Of a stretch of DNA of 64,000 nt, positions 13,635 to 22,180 are shown piece after piece. Location of the stretch: the IMG/VR virus record IMGVR_UViG_3300042350_004528, positions 1 through 64,000 of that record; one strand, given 5' to 3'. Made by a program: the position numbers and the translations under genes. Origin of the DNA: a virus. Positions within the stretch are counted from its first letter, which is position 1. Every line of letters starts with the position of its first letter. A model generated the notes under the pieces. The model had not been told where the DNA came from. It searched no databases and was given only the letters and a program-made list of their open reading frames with translations.

Positions 13635-16024
13635 TCAATTACATTTTCTACTAAAGTGGATATGTTATTATCTTTTCTAACCTTAACCATATGATCGGCC
13701 CAATCCTGTATTAATGGATTGTGGCTGATAACCCAAATATGCTCGAAGAATTGTTTAAGTTTATCAAAGAATAATCCAATCTTATCCAGATTTTCATTCG
13801 ATACTTTACCAGTTACCTCATCAAATACTATGATATTTGGTTTTGGTAATGAACAAACTTTACTCAACACACATCTAAGTGCCAAAGAACTCACAGTTTT
13901 TTCATAACCAGATCCAGCGTTTAGTGGTTTTTCAACCCCAGTTGATTGGTCAACCATCCAAAACTCAACCTCACTTTTTTCATTCATTCTCATCTCCAAT
14001 ATAAACTCACATGTATCTGAAAGTAATATCTTTAAATGACTGTTTATTAATGGTATCATTGTACCCAGAACCATTTTAGAGATACCATTTTTACCATATA
14101 CATCCAAGTACACCTTGAATATATTATCAATCATCTCTTCGTTTTTAAGCTCTTTCAATAAACCATTATACTCATCGATTTTACTTTTAGATAGTTCAAT
14201 ATCTTTTTCAAGGCTTTTGATTTGCAAAGATACCATATTTTTCTCCTGATCCAAGCCATCGATCTTAAATTTTATTGTTTGAATATCGGTATCAATCAAT
14301 TTGTTTTTATCCACCATCGCTTTTATCTTACGATATTGGTTTAATTTTTCCAAACCACGGCTCAAACTATCCTCATATGCTTTAAGTTCAACTTTGGCCT
14401 TATCGACCAATAGGATATTTCTGTTATAAGAATCCCATTTGTTTTTTATCTCATCCATGTGATTCATCGAAGTTGTTATTTCAACAATTTTTTGTTTCAC
14501 AAGTTCCCATTCGGACTGTTTGCTTGAAAGTAATTTTTCGTTATCAGCAATTTCTTTTTTATGGTCAACATGATCCAAAGGTCTTTTACACGTTTGGCAA
14601 ATCTCACTGTTTTTCAACATGTCAATCGTTTGACTGGTTGAGCTTATTTCAAGGCGCAATGTAATTTCAGCTTCTGTATTTTCTTTTAGAGCCAACTTTT
14701 GTGTGCCGTAAAAATCGATATCATACTCCTCACCTGGTATCGGTATTTGTGATTCCAGTGTTTTTATTTCATTAGTTTTTTGTGTAACCAAACCTTCAAC
14801 TTTATCTATGCCAGATTGGATGGTTTCTTCATCCAATTTATACAACTCGCTATCAATATCATTATATCTTGTTTTAAATAGTTCCTCGCGTGTTTTATTT
14901 AAACCATTTATCTGTACCTTATAATTATCTTCAGTTTGCTTTTGTGAGATAATCATCAGTTCATTTTGCCCTATTTTATCATTTTCCGTATCAATTTTAG
15001 CTAAAATCTCCTGACTATTATTATGATACAACTTAGATTTTTCTTTCCACTCGGTGTGTTTTTTCTTAGCAATCTTCTCTTTTTCACGGAAAAACTCCAA
15101 ACCGATAAATCTAGTTAAAATTCTACCCCTTTCGGTTGGTTTTGTTTTTATCAGATCATCCAGGTTATCGCCCGTTGTGAGAATTGTGATTAAAAAATCA
15201 TCGTAGGTTCCGACATAAGTTTTAATCAATTCATCGGTAAATTTACGTTGTTCGCCATTGAGTTGTTTTATACCGCCTCTTGGTAATACTTGATAAAAAT
15301 CAACCTCACCCTTGCATGCATGACCATCTTTTGATTTCTTTCTACTTATGGTTCTTTTAATAATATATGTGTCACCCTCGATATCAACCTTACCCTTAAC
15401 CTCAACCAAATCATCTTCACTAAAACGATTGAAGATTTCTTCATTTTTATCCGTTTTGGTGGTTGTACCAAAGAAAAGAAACAATAATAAATCAACGGTT
15501 AATGTTGTCTTACCACCGTAATTTGGTGGGTCAGATATAACCGATGTAATGCCATTCTTGTCCTCAAAAGTTATCTTATTATTTTTACCGTATGATAAGA
15601 AATTTGAAAACTCTATTTCTTTAATTTTAAAAGTCTTATACCTATTGGTGTGTTCCTTATAATTTTCAAGTTCAAGATTAACAGATGAGTCAAGTTTCAT
15701 CAGATGTGCTAAAGATACTGATATATTATTATCTTTAATATATTGCTCAATAAGCGATTTTTGGTAATTTTCATCCAATACCAATTCGGAAGCATCGGCG
15801 GCCCCCTCAACCACAACACTTGAATTTTTAGATGTGATTGGTTTAAATATAACTTTTACCTTATTGGTTTTATATTTCGTTTGGAAATACTTCTCGATTT
15901 GCTTTTCTTTATGATTAGAATGGTTATCTAATGTATCTTCCCAAATTACCTTAATATAATTATTGCTGTCGTATATCTGTTCGTCAGCTAGCTTAGATTT
16001 TGTCGTAGACTCTGTAATCATCAT
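13631..16024 (-). CDS. SbcC/gp46-like recombination endonuclease subunit
   Basis: A 797-residue Rad50-like ATPase, partner of the nuclease at 16291-17094; together they resect DNA ends for recombination-dependent replication. About 130 residues precede the ATPase start (KIKEIEFSNFLSYG). The P-loop reads SDPPNYGGKTT (164-174), with Pro at the usual first glycine. Long coiled coils flank the zinc hook CQTC (476-479). The signature is NAGSGYEKT (703-710 region), Walker B NIIVFDE (730-736) and the H-loop His768. T4 gp46 is about 560 residues, so both the N-terminal extension and the coiled coils are longer here. The start overlaps the small gene at 15993. Confidence 0.93.
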   Translation of the reverse strand: MMITESTTKSKLADEQIYDSNNYIKVIWEDTLDNHSNHKEKQIEKYFQTKYKTNKVKVIFKPITSKNSSVVVEGAADASELVLDENYQKSLIEQYIKDNNISVSLAHLMKLDSSVNLELENYKEHTNRYKTFKIKEIEFSNFLSYGKNNKITFEDKNGITSVISDPPNYGGKTTLTVDLLLFLFFGTTTKTDKNEEIFNRFSEDDLVEVKGKVDIEGDTYIIKRTISRKKSKDGHACKGEVDFYQVLPRGGIKQLNGEQRKFTDELIKTYVGTYDDFLITILTTGDNLDDLIKTKPTERGRILTRFIGLEFFREKEKIAKKKHTEWKEKSKLYHNNSQEILAKIDTENDKIGQNELMIISQKQTEDNYKVQINGLNKTREELFKTRYNDIDSELYKLDEETIQSGIDKVEGLVTQKTNEIKTLESQIPIPGEEYDIDFYGTQKLALKENTEAEITLRLEISSTSQTIDMLKNSEICQTCKRPLDHVDHKKEIADNEKLLSSKQSEWELVKQKIVEITTSMNHMDEIKNKWDSYNRNILLVDKAKVELKAYEDSLSRGLEKLNQYRKIKAMVDKNKLIDTDIQTIKFKIDGLDQEKNMVSLQIKSLEKDIELSKSKIDEYNGLLKELKNEEMIDNIFKVYLDVYGKNGISKMVLGTMIPLINSHLKILLSDTCEFILEMRMNEKSEVEFWMVDQSTGVEKPLNAGSGYEKTVSSLALRCVLSKVCSLPKPNIIVFDEVTGKVSNENLDKIGLFFDKLKQFFEHIWVISHNPLIQDWADHMVKVRKDNNISTLVENVIE

Positions 16025-16334
16025 TTAATGTTGCTTTTTTAAATACTTTTTTAGGTTCTTCTTTTGGTGGCTCTGGTATTTTTGGTTGTTCTGGCAAAGA
16101 TACGGGTTTTTCTGGCTCATATACCATAGGCTCTGGTTTTTTTTCCACATTTTTTACAAACTCAGGCGCTGTACCATATTTTTCCACCATAAACCCCTTC
16201 TCAAGTAACTCGGTGCAGAACAAATCAATATTTTCTATATTGTTTGCCTTACAATATAGTTTTATGTCATCGTGTAATTGTTTTTTGATATTAAGCGTTA
16301 GTGAGTTGCTCATTTCCGTTTTCAATATCTTCAA
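15993..16334 (-). CDS. Small putative RHH protein with proline-rich tail (113 aa)
   Basis: The first 50 residues (SNSLTLNIKKQLHDDIKLYC, then a helix ending LLEKGFMVEKYG) fit a strand-helix-helix, as in ribbon-helix-helix DNA-binding or antitoxin-like domains. From about residue 62 the protein is a Pro/Glu/Lys repeat (KKPEP, PEKPVSLPEQP, PPKEEPKK). It is embedded between the SbcD and SbcC genes and overlaps both (44 and 32 bases). It may tether or regulate the SbcCD complex or autoregulate the operon; there is no direct evidence. Confidence 0.7.
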   Translation of the reverse strand: MKILKTEMSNSLTLNIKKQLHDDIKLYCKANNIENIDLFCTELLEKGFMVEKYGTAPEFVKNVEKKPEPMVYEPEKPVSLPEQPKIPEPPKEEPKKVFKKATLNDDYRVYDKI

Positions 16335-17094
16335 AGTCGTTTATCTTAAAATTAAGATATTTTATTGGATTTTCAATATCGGTAAAATCATAAGACAATA
16401 CTTTATTACCATCAACTCTCAATGTATTATATCCATGCTCTGATATCGTTTCAGAAAAATCTTGTTGAATAAAGCTACCTGGCATAATCACGTGAACACC
16501 TCTTTTAGTTCGCAACACTTGTCTTTTGTGTATATCACCACAAAGAACAACGTCACAAACATTAAATTTCTCAACATCAGCGCCATGTAAGAAAGTGAAC
16601 CCTAAGTTATTTGTTGCACCATTAATAATACCATGGTACAACCCAATTTTAACTTTTTCTGGATATGTGTTTATCATCGCAGCTTCTGGAGTCATGTTGT
16701 TATCGTAGATTGAATAAACGACCCAAGCAACATTATCGTCAACAAAAACATCTGATTTAGTGTAGTATATAATGTTTTCAACATCCAGTGCGTTTATGAT
16801 TGGTGTTAATGCATCCATTCGTTCTTTATTCTGCTCAACAATATCGTGGTTTCCTGGAATAATAACAACCTTACCCGTTAGTTTTGAACATTCATTCAAA
16901 AACCACGAAACTTCATTAACCAACTCTGGGCTTATTTGATTTCTGGAGTGAACAATGTCACCAGCAATAACAATCCGATCTGGTTTAACGGATTTCATTT
17001 GGTCGATAAAATTTTCACATATCGCTCTAAATTCAATGTGTCGCTGAAAATTCCTAAAGTGAATATCAGCAATGTGTACAATCTTCTGTATCAT
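16291..17094 (-). CDS. SbcD/gp47-like recombination nuclease subunit
   Basis: A 267-residue metallophosphoesterase with all five motifs of the Mre11/SbcD family: DIH (Asp10, His12), GDIVHS (Asp46, His49), GNHD (81-84), YHG (His154) and GDIHKR (Asp187, His189). It is the two-metal nuclease of the SbcC/gp46 complex and, with it, generates 3' overhangs for UvsX. It is shorter than T4 gp47 (about 340 residues), chiefly in the capping domain. The start shares one base with the stop of the nuclease gene upstream. Confidence 0.95.
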   Translation of the reverse strand: MIQKIVHIADIHFRNFQRHIEFRAICENFIDQMKSVKPDRIVIAGDIVHSRNQISPELVNEVSWFLNECSKLTGKVVIIPGNHDIVEQNKERMDALTPIINALDVENIIYYTKSDVFVDDNVAWVVYSIYDNNMTPEAAMINTYPEKVKIGLYHGIINGATNNLGFTFLHGADVEKFNVCDVVLCGDIHKRQVLRTKRGVHVIMPGSFIQQDFSETISEHGYNTLRVDGNKVLSYDFTDIENPIKYLNFKINDFEDIENGNEQLTNA

Positions 17095-17831
17095 TATGAT
17101 AATAGTTTAATTTTATAGTGTTCAATAAGCATTTCAGCTTCTCTTTTCATATACCCAATTGGTATCAATCTGAATGTTTGTGTAAATTTATCCCAATAAA
17201 ATAAACCACCTCTGTTAAATTTTCTACCCGTCTCTCTTTCGTACATCACACCATACACCGATAACTGCAATGTGTAATCATTATATTGGCAATGTGGTAA
17301 ATGGCTCACTGGAAAATGTAAATATTCCCCATATCTATTTTCAAACTCAAACTTTTTATTCGTTTTGAAATCCCATACATTAAACATGTTGTTCGGTAAA
17401 TCCTCAATAATGTCAGATGTACCAGCAATACCCTTTTCTGGGGTAAACTCAATTGACATTATATGTTCTGGTTTAATGTCATCATTTTGTAAAAGATTCA
17501 ACCCCTCCTCATCACAAACCATTCTAAAAGCATTTATAACGCTTCTTTCAAAATCGTCTCTAGGTGAGTATAATCTTTTTGGGGCCAATAAGAATCTTTC
17601 AAGAATTTCATGTAAGTTTGTTCCATACTCATTGGCCAATCTGTTAATCTCTCGCCATTCGGCAATAATTTCTTGTTTTGTCACACCTTTCTTCTGCGCA
17701 ACTCTTTCTGCGTGATAATCCTCATCGAATTTATCTTTGTAATTACCCAACATAGTTGTAACCGAAGTGTATTTGCAATTCGGCGCTAAATCATTCACAT
17801 ATGTATGTGTTTCTGCTATTAATCTAATCAT
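17094..17831 (-). CDS. PD-(D/E)XK (RecB/Cas4-type) nuclease
   Basis: A 245-residue single-domain nuclease. In order: TNLHEILE (His74 of the RecB-family motif), SIEF (Glu128), GTSDII (Asp140), VWDFKTNKK (Asp154 and Lys156) and YNDYTLQLSVYG (the QxxxY motif region). This is the order of RecB-type exonucleases. No iron-sulphur cysteines are evident, unlike Cas4. Overlap with primase (eight bases) and SbcD (one base) places it in DNA-end processing or replication. I know of no equivalent at this position in T4. Confidence 0.88.
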   Translation of the reverse strand: MIRLIAETHTYVNDLAPNCKYTSVTTMLGNYKDKFDEDYHAERVAQKKGVTKQEIIAEWREINRLANEYGTNLHEILERFLLAPKRLYSPRDDFERSVINAFRMVCDEEGLNLLQNDDIKPEHIMSIEFTPEKGIAGTSDIIEDLPNNMFNVWDFKTNKKFEFENRYGEYLHFPVSHLPHCQYNDYTLQLSVYGVMYERETGRKFNRGGLFYWDKFTQTFRLIPIGYMKREAEMLIEHYKIKLLS

Positions 17832-18801
17832 TTAATCTATAATTTTTTTGTTTAAGCCATGTTTTTAATTGTTCTTGACCATATGTTTGGTTGAAACTCG
17901 ACACATCATGGTCTGATGGCATCAAATTTAATAAAATTTTCTTTCTTAACCTACCAGCATTTAATTTATTAAAGATTTTTACAGAATCTTCATATGCATC
18001 TGGGTCTAAAACTATAATAATAAGGTTATTAGCCTTAAAATAAAGTTCGGAAAATAATTTATCATAAAGTTTTTTACCGAGTAATGGAATGCTATTAGGA
18101 ATTACTATGTGGTCAAAGGCACCCTCAACCAGAAATATAGCTTTATCCCAATTAATTAAATTCTCATTAAAAATTATCTCGGTTTTATCTACCTCAGGAT
18201 TGAGGTATTTGTATTTTTTTGTGTACTTTGAAATTGATCTTGTAACGAAATAGTTAAGATCACCTTCTTTATCAAAAGATGGTATAACAACTCGATTTTG
18301 GTATTTACCACCTAAGCAAAACCCTATTTGGTATTTTTCAATCATCTCATCCGTGATACCGCGACCATATAGATAAGAAAATGCGGGTTTAAAATCACGG
18401 TAATTTTGTTTACCAACTAACTGAAAATACTCACTTGGTAGTTTTAAAACTTCTTTTTTAGGTACAAATTCTTTAGCAGTGTAATAGTCGCCAGTGAATG
18501 TAAACTTGCCACCGATAAAGCGCCTTAAAAGCTCTCTATCCGCAAATTCTTTAAATAAATTATAAATTTTACCCTTGGTTCCATGTGTCTCGGCGCACGA
18601 CCAACAATTATAGACACCCATGTCATAATTAACCTCGAGATTTCCCTTACCGTCAAATTCAACACCCTTCATAGCTGAACAACTGGGGCAATCAAAAGAA
18701 ACCTGGCCTTTACTTGCATAGTGCTTCCTAGGCTCACCAAGAAATTCTTCAAGGAGTTGAATTAGTTGTTCGTGTTTTCTATCAGTGTCCAAATCGTACA
18801 T
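17824..18801 (-). CDS. DnaG-type DNA primase (gp61 role)
   Basis: A 325-residue primase. The N-terminal zinc-binding domain uses CPSC (38-41) and CWSC (66-69), a CHC2-type domain with Cys in place of His. The TOPRIM domain has LVEGAFD (Glu226) and VLDPDAY (Asp266, Asp268) for metal binding. No helicase domain follows; the helicase is a separate gene (48412-49842), as in T4. It is the first gene of the operon leading to sigma, with a host-type promoter and a small stem-loop (18806-18818) in its short leader. Confidence 0.92.
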   Translation of the reverse strand: MYDLDTDRKHEQLIQLLEEFLGEPRKHYASKGQVSFDCPSCSAMKGVEFDGKGNLEVNYDMGVYNCWSCAETHGTKGKIYNLFKEFADRELLRRFIGGKFTFTGDYYTAKEFVPKKEVLKLPSEYFQLVGKQNYRDFKPAFSYLYGRGITDEMIEKYQIGFCLGGKYQNRVVIPSFDKEGDLNYFVTRSISKYTKKYKYLNPEVDKTEIIFNENLINWDKAIFLVEGAFDHIVIPNSIPLLGKKLYDKLFSELYFKANNLIIIVLDPDAYEDSVKIFNKLNAGRLRKKILLNLMPSDHDVSSFNQTYGQEQLKTWLKQKNYRLND

Positions 18802-18817
18802 TAAAGCCTATTTCAGG

Positions 18818-18849
18818 CAAAAATAGACAATTAATTTAAGAAAACCAAA
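18818..18849 (-). promoter_or_regulatory. Bacteroidota-type promoter for the primase-to-sigma operon
   Basis: Minus strand TTTG, 20 bases, TATTTTTG: a complete match. The leader to the primase ATG is about 10 bases and holds the GCCT/AGGC stem-loop at 18806-18818. It overlaps the 3' end of the RuvC gene region, so the early operon begins right where the tail operon stops. Confidence 0.7.
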
Positions 18850-18850
18850 T

Positions 18851-19450
18851 TTACTCGAAAATATTTTTAATGTGGGCGAACGACAAACAAACAGTGTAAG
18901 CGTCACTCATATCAAAATTTTCTTTTTTTAATTGGCCTTTTTTGTCTAAAAGCCAACTAATTTTTGGTTCTCGTTTGGATACCTTTTCCCAGATAACTCG
19001 TTTTTTGTCTATTTCTTTTGGATACGCCCCGAATAAAACAATTTTACCAGTTGCACCTGGTTGCATTAATTCTGGAAAAGCGTTTTTCCTCGCTTCATAT
19101 GTACTAATATATTCTGGTGTCACACCAAGTTTGTCATAGCATATTTTTGTGACCATACCATTAAACCTTAATAAAGTACCAACTGTGTTTACGTTGTTCG
19201 ATCTTAATAGTGGTTCTTCAATTAAAATGTGCTTAACATTCATTTTTGAATATTTTTCAATAAATTCGGAAAACAAATCAGCTTTTTTTATTAATTCCTC
19301 AGTTTTACTTTCTGGTGTTGGTTTTGCTTTTGGCGAAATATGTGTTAGTTCTAAAAGTTGCCCTTTACTATTAAAAAGTGCAACGCCAATTGTTTTTGTT
19401 GATACATCAAGTCCAAGTAAGTAGTAATCTTCTTGTATCTCTTTTTTCAT
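18851..19450 (-). CDS. RuvC-like Holliday-junction resolvase
   Basis: A 199-residue RNase H-fold nuclease. LGLDVSTKTIGVALF supplies Asp15, HILIEEPL supplies Glu78/79, and NFDMSDAYTVC supplies Asp180 and Asp183, the order of RuvC-type resolvases. It cuts four-way or branched DNA. Only 10 bases separate it from the tail gene upstream and no promoter is visible, so it probably rides on the late tail operon. That fits a need to debranch DNA before packaging, the job of endonuclease VII (gp49) in T4. Confidence 0.88.
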   Translation of the reverse strand: MKKEIQEDYYLLGLDVSTKTIGVALFNSKGQLLELTHISPKAKPTPESKTEELIKKADLFSEFIEKYSKMNVKHILIEEPLLRSNNVNTVGTLLRFNGMVTKICYDKLGVTPEYISTYEARKNAFPELMQPGATGKIVLFGAYPKEIDKKRVIWEKVSKREPKISWLLDKKGQLKKENFDMSDAYTVCLSFAHIKNIFE

Positions 19451-19460
19451 AAAAATTAAA

Positions 19461-21320
19461 TTATAATCTTATTTTGACATTAAATGACACAACATCATAC
19501 CAATACTTTTTAATTGGTTGTGTTGGTTTACATACAGCTAATAAATTACCCTCTGCGTCATGAATGCCTAATTGTGTTATTATTATCGGATATAGGTTTT
19601 GGTCTTCAGTTTTTAAATTTGCGAAATCAGCAGTCGCAACTGTATTCATTAGCTCTTTTGCTGTATCATTTGTTGATTTAAAAAACTCATCTGACGATGC
19701 CAAACAAACAATATTTAATGATTTTTCTGTGTTGTAACTTATATATTGTGCTCCCGCATCTAAAGTATAAAGTGTTCCTCCAGTTGGATCGAACACAAAT
19801 TGTGTACTATCCCAAACAACGTTAGAATTTTCATCGAGTGTGGTGATCATTTCAGCTGGATCTGTTTTTACAAAACCTCTGGTAGTTCCAGTTGCTGGTG
19901 TTCCATTCACATCATAATTTTTATTAGCGGTAAATAATGAGGCGGTACTAGATTTTGTAACAGTTCCACTAAATACGTTTCTAAAATATGAATCGACTAC
20001 CTTTGGGTGGGTGACAACAATAAACCCTTTATCTAGTGCAACAAATCCAATACACTCATCATTATTGTAATCATACACAGCCTTTTCTTGTGAATTTGGG
20101 TTAAACACTCTTGTCCCGTCTATTAAATCTGTGTAACCAGCCGACCAAGAACCGAAGTTAGCTCCAGATGGTACTTTAATTCTATCTGAAAATAAAGGTA
20201 CAACGTTACTTTCGTATGTGGTTGTTATTAAATCTGGTCTAATCCCAATATCTTTAACAGAAAAATCAATCTCACTTAAAACTCTATCTAAGTTTCTTGT
20301 TGTTAGATTTTTCTTATTATATGTCCCATATGCTTCCAGTTGTACTGGCGTGACACCATAGGTATAAAAACCTAATCTAGCGTCAACAACATTAGAGGTG
20401 GTTCCAGTATAATAAGGTAGTTCGAATTTAACAGATTTACCATCTATTAACTCACCATATGCACCGTTAGGAATTTCAAATATCAAATATAATTCATTTT
20501 GTATCGGTAAGGCAGCTTTATTTGTTGGTGTATAGTCATACGAACCTACTGGTTGTAATGCCGTTCCGTAGTACTCACCAGTATACCCAGTTGTTGGGTG
20601 GACAACTAAATTTACGGAGGTTGCACCAGTTGTTGTGTGAGGAGTCCAAATATATTTTGTATTATCAATTATTGTATCATATGTCGTTCCACTTGTTATC
20701 GATAAAGTACCATATTGGCTCCTAGTATATTTTTTCATTTCCTCATCGGAAACTGGTAAATTTAATGATTTTAATAAGTTCGCAAAAATAGTATTAGTAT
20801 CATTTCTTTTTACAAACATACCTCGAATAAAATTTGTTGGGTATGTAGACCCAGTTACTTTATGTGTAACACTAACTATACCATCATCTAAATCAAATGG
20901 AATTGACTCATTAACAACAACAGCGCTTTCAATTGGTTTTAATACAGAGTAAACCGATGGGTTAACATCATACTCAATATAACCTCTACAATCACCCCCG
21001 AATTGGGATGTTGAAAATGACAAATCCTGATATTGTAATATCATAAAATTAGCAAAACCATCCGCCTCTTGTACAGATTCTTGTGACGTATTTTGTTCAA
21101 AACTCTGAAAAAAAGCTGGAACAGTGTTTGTTGATATTGCATTTAATTTGGTTTTTAAACCACTAGTTGATGGTACATCTGTATGTACAATTAAAACTTG
21201 TTGGTTAATTGTTGGTGTGTAGGTTGGTAAAGAATTTAAATAAAAAGTGGCCAAACCGTCAGCACCACCGTTTGTTTTTCTTCTATAAAATGGAATTCTT
21301 ACTTTTAATATTGCGCTCAT
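19461..21320 (-). CDS. Tail fibre/appendage protein with shared C-terminal module (619 aa)
   Basis: A 619-residue Thr/Ser/Gly/Asn-rich, beta-strand-rich protein without a recognised enzymatic domain. Its last 45 residues (QLGIHDAEGNLLAVCKPTQP...) match the end of the 904-residue protein at 24260-26974 (MAVYDSDGDLVAIGKFSQP...). It lacks the N-terminal LTDxGRxxL module, but that module is supplied by the 80-residue gene five bases upstream. Likely a distal tail or baseplate appendage, possibly receptor-facing. Confidence 0.75.
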   Translation of the reverse strand: MSAILKVRIPFYRRKTNGGADGLATFYLNSLPTYTPTINQQVLIVHTDVPSTSGLKTKLNAISTNTVPAFFQSFEQNTSQESVQEADGFANFMILQYQDLSFSTSQFGGDCRGYIEYDVNPSVYSVLKPIESAVVVNESIPFDLDDGIVSVTHKVTGSTYPTNFIRGMFVKRNDTNTIFANLLKSLNLPVSDEEMKKYTRSQYGTLSITSGTTYDTIIDNTKYIWTPHTTTGATSVNLVVHPTTGYTGEYYGTALQPVGSYDYTPTNKAALPIQNELYLIFEIPNGAYGELIDGKSVKFELPYYTGTTSNVVDARLGFYTYGVTPVQLEAYGTYNKKNLTTRNLDRVLSEIDFSVKDIGIRPDLITTTYESNVVPLFSDRIKVPSGANFGSWSAGYTDLIDGTRVFNPNSQEKAVYDYNNDECIGFVALDKGFIVVTHPKVVDSYFRNVFSGTVTKSSTASLFTANKNYDVNGTPATGTTRGFVKTDPAEMITTLDENSNVVWDSTQFVFDPTGGTLYTLDAGAQYISYNTEKSLNIVCLASSDEFFKSTNDTAKELMNTVATADFANLKTEDQNLYPIIITQLGIHDAEGNLLAVCKPTQPIKKYWYDVVSFNVKIRL

Positions 21321-21325
21321 TTTAA

Positions 21326-21568
21326 TTATTGTCTAATAATTTGATTTTTTATTGTAACATTTTTGGATAAAGAGTAAACATTATCATTATAATCTCCTGT
21401 CAAATCACTAACCATTTGTGTAACAAATAGATTAGCGTTATAATTAACATCCTCATCCGATATTGAAAATGAACTTGGGATGAACCCTTGCTCAAGAAGT
21501 CTTCTTCGACCTAAATCCGTTAAGTAAACTTTCATTTCAACGGTGGTTCCTGTATCTATTAAACCCAT
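21326..21568 (-). CDS. Stand-alone LTDxGRxxL module protein (80 aa)
   Basis: An 80-residue protein consisting almost entirely of the module MKVYLTDLGRRRLLEQGF plus FSISDEDVNY, shared with the starts of 23674-24258 and 24260-26974. In those it appears to be the attachment head of fibre-like proteins. Here it precedes the 619-residue fibre body by five bases, so the two may form one functional unit from two polypeptides. A CTATTTATTAATAA motif lies 38 bases upstream of the ATG. Confidence 0.8.
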   Translation of the reverse strand: MGLIDTGTTVEMKVYLTDLGRRRLLEQGFIPSSFSISDEDVNYNANLFVTQMVSDLTGDYNDNVYSLSKNVTIKNQIIRQ

Positions 21569-21605
21569 TTTATCGTTTTTTTAATTTTAGTTATTGTTTT
21601 TTATT

Positions 21606-21614
21606 AATAAATAG
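21606..21614 (-). promoter_or_regulatory. CTATTTATTAATAA motif, possible late promoter
   Basis: Minus-strand CTATTTATT followed by AATAA, in a 50-base gap of an otherwise gap-poor operon. The distance of 38 bases to the next ATG leaves room for a normal leader. Confidence 0.45.
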
Positions 21615-21618
21615 TTTC

Positions 21619-22176
21619 TTATGAAATTTTTATTGGTTTTTGGAAAACAGATTTAGTACCCACTTTATTTATAAAACTTGTAGTTGGTACTTTATTATTA
21701 AATGTACCCTGATACAATTCAGTATTTGGTACCAATGAACCAGACACCGTTAATTGTGTATTTGAATAATTATTATGTACTTTTTTATGATATAACTTTA
21801 ACGTTCTAGTGCTTTCAATATTTAAAATATGATATACATTTGGATTCATATTTAAATCATCGGCGGTGGCGTCCATAAAATAAATTAAATCGTAAGCAAA
21901 TTTGTATTTTTTTGCTAATTCATGAAATAATTTAAAGAATTCTGTTAAATCATCTAAATCAACAATTTTTTCAGCCATCACAAAAAAATCAATGTCGTTG
22001 TAAGTTGAGGCTGATTTTGTGATATATGCTAAATACCCACCAGACAAATAAACTTCAAAATTATAATTGCTGTTTAATTGTTTAAATTCAATAATAAATT
22101 GATCGTATTCGTTTTTTCTTAGGGGATCATTTATCACCACATCGGAACGATCTTTAAAATAATAAGTATATCTCAT
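21619..22176 (-). CDS. Nucleotidyltransferase-fold protein in the tail operon (185 aa)
   Basis: The segment VYLSGGYLAYITKSASTYND followed by IDFFVM has Gly46-Gly47 and Asp61/Asp63, the hGG...DhD pattern of the DNA polymerase beta/MNT nucleotidyltransferase superfamily. The rest is helical with no second domain I can name. I start it at the ATG at 22176, five bases after the stop of the gene upstream; the ORF could open at 22236, but that would overlap the upstream gene by 56 bases. A nucleotide-transfer enzyme among tail genes is unexpected. It could modify host or virion components, or be a structural relic. Confidence 0.65.
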   Translation of the reverse strand: MRYTYYFKDRSDVVINDPLRKNEYDQFIIEFKQLNSNYNFEVYLSGGYLAYITKSASTYNDIDFFVMAEKIVDLDDLTEFFKLFHELAKKYKFAYDLIYFMDATADDLNMNPNVYHILNIESTRTLKLYHKKVHNNYSNTQLTVSGSLVPNTELYQGTFNNKVPTTSFINKVGTKSVFQKPIKIS

Positions 22177-22180
22177 AAAA

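Noticed and set aside
17094-17831. Cas4 of a CRISPR adaptation module
   Set aside because: No iron-sulphur cysteines, no cas1/cas2 and no array; it sits inside a replication operon.
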